Below, piece after piece: positions 33,151 to 35,013 of a stretch of DNA of 35,013 nt. The notes under the pieces were generated by a model. That model was not told the origin of the DNA. It was given only the letters and a program-made list of their open reading frames with translations, and did no database searches. A program made the translations under genes and the position numbers. The stretch is from Chloroflexota bacterium. GTDB lineage: Bacteria > Chloroflexota > UBA11872 > VXNJ01. Where the stretch lies: the NCBI GenBank assembly GCA_030744875.1, contig JASLPR010000053.1, positions 1 through 35,013 on the forward strand, in the 5' to 3' direction. Numbering within the stretch: position 1 is the first letter of the stretch; each line of letters opens with the position of its first letter.

Positions 33151-33486
33151 ATGGACCGGACAAAGATTAGCTTCATGCGCCAGTACCGCACTCCCTCCTC
33201 CGAGGGCTACCTGGTCCGCCTGGCCGGCACTGCCATCGGCCGACTCGACCTGCACTTCGGCGTCGAATCCTCCTACGCCACGCTCATCCTGCTCTCCGAG
33301 CATGACGAAGCCGAAGCCCTCGACCTCATCTGTGAAATCGACGAGCAGTTGGTCGTCTCCGCCGACACCAGCCGCGAAGAGTTCTACGTCACCGTCTACC
33401 ACGGACACGAGACCGGGTTCTTCTCCGACGATCACATCGACGAGCACCGTTCCCGCCGTCCCGCCGAGGGCAACGGCTCCAGCTAG
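33151..33486 (+). CDS. Small soluble protein of unknown function
   Basis: A 111-residue protein with an ideal ribosome site (GAGGAGAC) five bases before ATG 33151, which starts nine bases after nadC. It is acidic, with pattern GYLVRLAGTAIGRLDLHFG, then LILLSEHDEAEALDLICEIDEQLV and FYVTVYHGHETGFFSDD. There is no membrane segment and no recognised motif. The single Cys is unlikely to be catalytic. The operon position suggests a helper of the NAD synthesis genes or a passenger. Strongly supported as a gene by the ribosome site, spacing and codon use. Confidence 0.78.
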   Translation: MDRTKISFMRQYRTPSSEGYLVRLAGTAIGRLDLHFGVESSYATLILLSEHDEAEALDLICEIDEQLVVSADTSREEFYVTVYHGHETGFFSDDHIDEHRSRRPAEGNGSS

Positions 33487-33589
33487 CAGCCCACGCCTGC
33501 TTTCTGTTCTGGTCGTTTACGGGCTGGTCGAGTCCCGCCCGCAACGCGGAGTGACCCTCCGAAACTCCACCCCTGACCGCTTGCCGCGT

Positions 33590-34060
33590 CTAGTCAGAAG
33601 AGACTGCCATGGGCAGTAGCGCCATCGCTTCGCTGTTCAGCAATTTCCGTTTCAGATTCAGGCCCCCGGCGTAGCCGGTCAACGAGCCATCGCTGCCCAC
33701 CGCCCGGGTGCTGCCGGCGTCGAGACCCAGCCGTTCGGTGATCTTCCCATAGCTGATCGTGTGGCCGCGCCGCACCGTCCCCAGCACCTCCCACACCTGC
33801 GCTTCAAAATCCGTGCCCCGTGCGTCCAGTCGCGGCAGCTCGCGGGTCTCCCCCAGCAGGACCGCGCTCAGATGCACCAGCCCGGCCCTGGTCAGGCCGT
33901 CATCCGGCATGAAGGTCTCCGGCAGGTCGCCCGCCAGCCCGGCGCGCACCGCCGCCTCCGAATCCATGTCTCCCCGGGCCGCCACCAGCCCGCCCTGGCT
34001 CGCCGCCACCCCGCACCAGCCCCAGCCGGCGACCTCGCCCACCGCCAGCCCGGCGCTCAA
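33590..34060 (-). CDS. MGMT-like (O6-alkylguanine) protein lacking the PCHR active-site segment
   Basis: A 156-residue protein that matches methylated-DNA-protein-cysteine methyltransferases: [30 protein letters not shown] (winged helix) and [23 protein letters not shown] (C-terminal end). Between them, RAVG joins straight to SDGS at residues 119-124. In normal proteins about 20 residues with N-P and the PCHRV motif lie here, so the methyl-accepting cysteine is missing. The sole cysteine is Cys 16. Alkyltransferase-like proteins replace the cysteine but keep the segment, so this is different. The Arg finger in TRAVG stays. It could bind alkylated DNA weakly or be inert. The start overlaps the moxR stop by four bases. 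Confidence 0.8.
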   Translation of the reverse strand: MSAGLAVGEVAGWGWCGVAASQGGLVAARGDMDSEAAVRAGLAGDLPETFMPDDGLTRAGLVHLSAVLLGETRELPRLDARGTDFEAQVWEVLGTVRRGHTISYGKITERLGLDAGSTRAVGSDGSLTGYAGGLNLKRKLLNSEAMALLPMAVSSD

Positions 34061-35013
34061 GCCGCCGTCGCTCCCGGCACCGGGAGAGAATCCAATATCT
34101 CCTCCACGGTCTCGCGGGTGTCCAGGTTGCGGATCCGCGCCGCCGGACTCACGATCAGCCGGTGCGCCAGCACCTCGCCGGCCAGCAATTTCACATCGTC
34201 CGGCACCACGTAGTCGCGCCCGCGCAGCGCCGCCATCGACTGCGCCGCCCGAAACAGCGCCAGGCTCGCCCGCGTGCTCGCCCCCAGATAGATATCCGAG
34301 TGCTCCCGCGTCAGCCGCACGATGTCCACGACGTACTCCCGCACCCGCTGGTCCACGTACACCGCCTTCGCCTCCTCTTGCAGTTGCAGCAGGTCCACCA
34401 CATCGATCACCTGTTCGATCGACTCCAGCGGATGGTAAGTCAACTGCGAATCGATCACCTCCAGCTCCGCCTCCCGGTCCACATAGCCCAGCGTTATCCG
34501 CATAAAGAATCGGTCCAGCTGCGACTCCGGCAGCGGAAAGGTCCCCTCGTACTCAATCGGGTTCTGCGTCGCCAGTACCAGGAACGGGTCCGCCATTTTG
34601 TGCGTAAGTCCGTCCGTAGTAACCTGCCGCTCCTCCATCGCCTCCAGCAGCGCCGACTGGCTCTTCGGCGTCGCCCGGTTGATCTCATCAGCCAGCACGA
34701 TCTGGGCCATGATCGGCCCCGGCCGGAACTCAAACTCCCCCGTCTGCTGGTTGTAGATCGACACCCCTGCGATATCGCTCGGCAGCAGGTCCGGGGTGAA
34801 CTGGATTCGCCGGAACTCACAGCCGATCGATTGGGCAAATGCCTTCGCCATCGTCGTCTTGCCGACTCCCGGCACATCCTCGATCAGCACATGCCCGCGC
34901 GACACCATTGCCACCAGCACCTTTTCCACCGCCTCGCGCTTCCCCACAATCACCCGCTCGACGTTCTCGATCACCCGTTCCGCGATGCCCTGGCCATCCG
35001 CCATGATCACCAT
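34057..35013 (-). CDS. moxR: MoxR family AAA+ ATPase (copy 2), 5' end at window edge
   Basis: A 318-residue MoxR ATPase with Walker [14 protein letters not shown], Walker [24 protein letters not shown], sensor 1 [23 protein letters not shown] and the lid [31 protein letters not shown]. An ATG stands at the last three bases of the window and another at 35004, the likelier start ([22 protein letters not shown]). A longer N-terminus outside the window is possible but not needed. It closely resembles copy 1 at 28366 but differs in the middle and is followed by the MGMT-like gene, not by DUF58. Any partner gene upstream is not visible. Confidence 0.92.
   Translation of the reverse strand: MVIMADGQGIAERVIENVERVIVGKREAVEKVLVAMVSRGHVLIEDVPGVGKTTMAKAFAQSIGCEFRRIQFTPDLLPSDIAGVSIYNQQTGEFEFRPGPIMAQIVLADEINRATPKSQSALLEAMEERQVTTDGLTHKMADPFLVLATQNPIEYEGTFPLPESQLDRFFMRITLGYVDREAELEVIDSQLTYHPLESIEQVIDVVDLLQLQEEAKAVYVDQRVREYVVDIVRLTREHSDIYLGASTRASLALFRAAQSMAALRGRDYVVPDDVKLLAGEVLAHRLIVSPAARIRNLDTRETVEEILDSLPVPGATAA

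Overview
The window is GC-rich, densely packed bacterial chromosome with many GTG/TTG starts and few intergenic gaps over 150 bases. No rRNA, tRNA, insertion sequence or CRISPR array was found. The best lineage guess is Chloroflexota. This rests on the SpoIID/LytB-type envelope protein ending in two 'TVQYFQR..LEY.PE' repeats, the MoxR/DUF58/DUF4129 module, the zinc-finger membrane protein and the style of the class V aminotransferase. It is an inference, not a marker-gene placement.

Layout. (1) 1-3212, plus strand: an unrecognised protein cut by the left edge, an ATP-grasp-like ligase and a KamA-type radical SAM aminomutase. (2) 3360-4944: a frameshifted short-chain dehydrogenase, then two small proteins of unknown function in an AT-richer patch. 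(3) 4979-8681, minus: a secreted SpoIID-like protein and a ThDP-dependent enzyme. (4) 8859-12127: a membrane protein with no clean stop, a PhyH-type dioxygenase, NudC, and a frameshifted methyltransferase. (5) 12302-17358, plus: cmk-plsC-der-plsY-zinc-finger membrane protein-recX, a housekeeping run with lipid precursor and GTPase functions. (6) 17355-23440, minus: yebC-ruvA-(micro-ORFs)-ruvB-acylphosphatase-FecR-like-acpS-nnr, one tightly packed transcription unit. (7) 23566-30323: a small membrane protein, then a minus-strand unit HtrA-like-moxR-DUF58-DUF4129-rarA. (8) 30501-33486, plus: aminotransferase-nadB-nadC-small protein. (9) 33590-35013, minus: a second moxR and an MGMT-like gene.

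Two patterns stand out. First, short tandem duplications sit at gene boundaries. A 100-bp unit repeated 2.5 times builds two 32-codon mini-ORFs in front of recX, each ending one base before the next ATG. A degenerate 56-bp unit links ruvA to ruvB through a chain of micro-ORFs joined by ATGA/TGATG overlaps. A 45-bp duplication lies at the 3' end of the PhyH gene. Second, three genes between 29.3 and 34.1 kb (HtrA-like protease, NadB, MGMT) keep good flanking homology and an open frame but lack the segment that carries essential active-site residues. Separately, two genes carry single-base frameshifts and a third may. Whether these are biology or assembly/sequencing faults needs read-level data.

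The most system-like locus is the opening cluster of unknown protein, ATP-grasp-like ligase and lysine-2,3-aminomutase-like enzyme, which could make and conjugate a beta-amino acid. That is a hypothesis only.
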